From: Bacillus_CJ salitolerans
GTDB taxonomy: Bacteria > Bacillota > Bacilli > Bacillales > SA4
DNA length: 64,000 bases
Assembly: GCF_042680805.1 (NCBI RefSeq)
Contig: NZ_JBHUEM010000052.1
Span: forward strand, 219,571 to 283,570
Reading direction: 5' to 3'
Shown: in pieces, positions 62,406 through 64,000 of the stretch
How the letters are laid out: the number at the start of each line of letters is the position of its first letter
Numbering within the stretch: position 1 is the first letter of the stretch
The notes under the pieces: generated by a model
Databases searched by the model: none
Told to the model about the DNA's origin: nothing
What the model saw: the letters and a program-made list of their open reading frames with translations, nothing else
Made by a program: the position numbers and the translations under genes

Positions 62406-63311
62406 ATGGTATTTAAAGAAAGAACAGAAACCCTAGATTTACAAATTTTAACGTATTTAAGCTTACGGATGAATTTGTCTGTAAAGGACTCCAAGCACCT
62501 ATTCAATTTAAATAAGGGATATGAGGGTGAAGTAATGTTCGATAGACTGACCCAAAATCTCAAATGTGAATGCCTTATTATGAATGATTTATTACTTAAA
62601 ACAGGTAATACGATGTTTCAAATCGATTCATTCATTATTACGTCTGATTCAATCTACCTTTTCGAAGTGAAAAATTATGATGGAGACTATTATTACGAAT
62701 CCGATCGACTATATAAAAGCCCAAAATCTGAAATATTAAATCCGCTTATCCAATTGGATAGAACAGAATCATTGCTTCGACAATTACTCCAAGATCTTGG
62801 ATATAAAGGTTCTATTCATGCTTCGGTAGTGTTTATCAACCCCGAATTTACTCTCTACCAATCCCCCCTAAACAAACCATTTATTTTCAGATCCCAAATT
62901 AATCGTTATTTAAACGAACTCGATGCTACTACATCAAAATTAAATCAAAAACACAAAGTGTTAGCTGAGAAACTATTGTCACTACATATTATAGATTCTC
63001 CTTACAAACAATTACCATCTTATGAGTATGAGATGGTAAAGAAGGGTATTACTTGTGTAGCTTGCCAGTCGTTTTCTGTTGTTGTCAAGGGTCATAATTG
63101 TGTCTGCCAGAACTGTGATTTTATAGAACTTGTTGAAGATGCAGTTATGCGAAGTGTAAAAGAGTTTAAGCTACTTTTTCCTCAAATAAAAATAACTACG
63201 AATGTTATTCATGATTGGTGTGAAATAGTGGTTTCTAAAACGAGGATACAGAGAATTCTTGAAAAAAATATGAAGAAAATGGGTGATAATCGGGGTGCAT
63301 ATTATATCTGA
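62406..63311 (+). CDS. NERD-domain protein with C-terminal zinc ribbon
   Basis: 301 aa. GYEGEVMFDRL followed by QIDSFIITSDSIYLFEVKNYDG gives the nuclease-related NERD core (E, D, ExK). Near residue 220, CVACQSFSVVVKGHNCVCQNC is a four-Cys zinc ribbon. AAAGGA at 62392-62397 supports ATG 62406 rather than ATG 62397, which lies on the site. DNA-processing function is inferred from the domain. It adjoins the 51-bp tandem repeat and the assembly gap, a setting often prone to rearrangement. Confidence 0.8.
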   Translation: MVFKERTETLDLQILTYLSLRMNLSVKDSKHLFNLNKGYEGEVMFDRLTQNLKCECLIMNDLLLKTGNTMFQIDSFIITSDSIYLFEVKNYDGDYYYESDRLYKSPKSEILNPLIQLDRTESLLRQLLQDLGYKGSIHASVVFINPEFTLYQSPLNKPFIFRSQINRYLNELDATTSKLNQKHKVLAEKLLSLHIIDSPYKQLPSYEYEMVKKGITCVACQSFSVVVKGHNCVCQNCDFIELVEDAVMRSVKEFKLLFPQIKITTNVIHDWCEIVVSKTRIQRILEKNMKKMGDNRGAYYI

Positions 63312-63323
63312 CTATTTTAATTT

Positions 63324-64000
63324 AAAGAAAATTCCTGATGAAAAGTCGAATAACTCGAAGTAATAAACATTTTGAAGAAGAATCCTGATGAAAAAGTCGA
63401 ATAACTCGAAGTAATAAACATTTTGAAGAAGAATCCTGATGAAAAAGTCGAATACTCGAAGTAATAAACAATTTGAAGAAGAATCCTGATGAAAAAGTCG
63501 AATAACCCGAAGTAATAAACATTTTGAAGAAGAATCCTGATGAAAAAGTCGAATACTCGAAGTAATAAACATTTTGAAGAAGAATCCTGATGAAAAAGTC
63601 GAATAACCCGAAGTAATAAACATTTTGAAGAAGAATCCTGATGAAAAAGTCGAATACCTCGAAGTAATAAACATTTTGAAGAAGAATCGCGATCCAAAAG
63701 TCGAATACCTCGAAGTAATAAACATTTTGAAGAAGAATCCTGATGAAAAAGTCGAATACCTCGAAGTAATAAACATTTTGAAGTCAAGTCCATATTATTG
63801 TGTAAATTAAATTAACAATGTTTTCAACTAAAAAATAATAAGTATTATCGATTATATTTTGTATTAGAACGAGGTCAACATCTCTNNNNNNNNNNCTGAA
63901 GAAGAATCCTGATGAAAAAGTCGAATAACTCGAAGTAATAAACATTTTGAAGAAGAATCCTGATGAAAAAGTCGAATAACTCGAAGTAATAAACATTTTG
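63324..64000. repeat. 51-bp tandem repeat (minisatellite), at least eleven units
   Basis: Nine units run from about 63324 to 63782, and two more from about 63899 to the window end, separated by about 100 bp of unique AT-rich sequence and ten Ns (63886-63895). The unit starts AAGAAGAATCCTGATGAAAA and ends GTAATAAACATTTTG. Units alternate between three variants at one spot: TCGAATAACTCG, TCGAATAC-TCG (one base shorter) and TCGAATACCTCG. In-frame units could encode KKNPDEKVEYLEVINIL, but most contain TAA or a shift. The array continues beyond the window. Confidence 0.9.

Noticed and set aside
63312..63793. Long repetitive minus-strand ORFs of 154 and 158 aa
   Set aside because: Products of a 51-bp (17-codon) tandem repeat open in several frames at once; one-base deletions in some units break the frames, and no ribosome site exists.
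63324..64000. CRISPR array
   Set aside because: Units are contiguous, with no unique spacers between them.
1..64000. tRNA, rRNA, prophage or intact IS transposase
   Set aside because: I found no tRNA cloverleaf, rRNA segment, integrase or transposase reading frame in the window.

Overview
The window is a low-GC, densely coding chromosomal segment from an endospore-forming Bacillaceae. The gene order follows the Bacillus subtilis hemZ-yha-prsA-scoC-hit-ecs-hemEHY-yhf-comK-yhj-sipV region. Sporulation genes (small YjcZ-type peptides, yhaL, a pbpF-type PBP), comK, ecsABC and the coproporphyrin-dependent heme genes all fit that assignment. I cannot name the species. Ten Ns at 63886-63895 mark an assembly gap inside a tandem repeat.

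Layout. 1-11 kb: hemZ, an enoyl-CoA hydratase, a NatAB-like ABC exporter (yhaQP), the SbcCD-like pair yhaO-yhaN, exoribonuclease yhaM and yhaL. 11-18 kb: prsA, two tandem YjcZ-like micro-genes, small membrane proteins, yhaJ, yhaI, scoC, yhaH, a gamma-glutamylcyclotransferase-like gene where B. subtilis has trpP-serC, and hit. 18-30 kb: ecsABC, an M20D amidohydrolase, a PAP2 phosphatase, hmoB, pbpF and hemE-hemH-hemY. 30-40 kb: yhfH, yhfI, lcfB, an M48 protease, the glyoxylate-shunt pair aceB-aceA, a CPBP protease and an LPxTA-anchored acidic surface protein. 40-49 kb: an M20 dipeptidase, NfeD-flotillin, an IDEAL-domain protein, comK, yhjD, a YuxL-type S9 peptidase, yhjE and sipV. 49-62 kb: an accessory-looking cluster with a STAND/TPR/BTAD regulator, a complete LIV-type ABC importer, a 59-aa protein, a KAS III-like enzyme, an alpha/beta hydrolase, an SDR and a thiolase. 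62-64 kb: a NERD-domain protein and a 51-bp tandem repeat that runs off the window.

How the genes work together. YhaO/YhaN form a nuclease-ATPase pair. HemE, HemH (CpfC) and HemY (CgoX) run consecutive heme steps, while HmoB degrades heme. LcfB activates fatty acids, and AceB/AceA let acetyl-CoA from their oxidation be used for growth. The 49-62 kb cluster looks like regulated uptake plus acyl-CoA-type processing of an unknown substrate.

The most unusual material is non-coding. It includes: (i) a probable structured RNA on the minus strand between hit and ecsA (about 18264-18622), closed by an 11-bp long-range helix, ended by an intrinsic terminator and carrying four UGAGGUG loop motifs; (ii) nine GTTGNYGATAA units spaced 19-21 bp at 33139-33313; (iii) two families of dispersed hairpin repeats, one with compensatory arm changes and one locally triplicated copy; (iv) an 11-bp-period direct repeat of the SARP-operator type in front of the importer operon; (v) the 51-bp minisatellite at the end.
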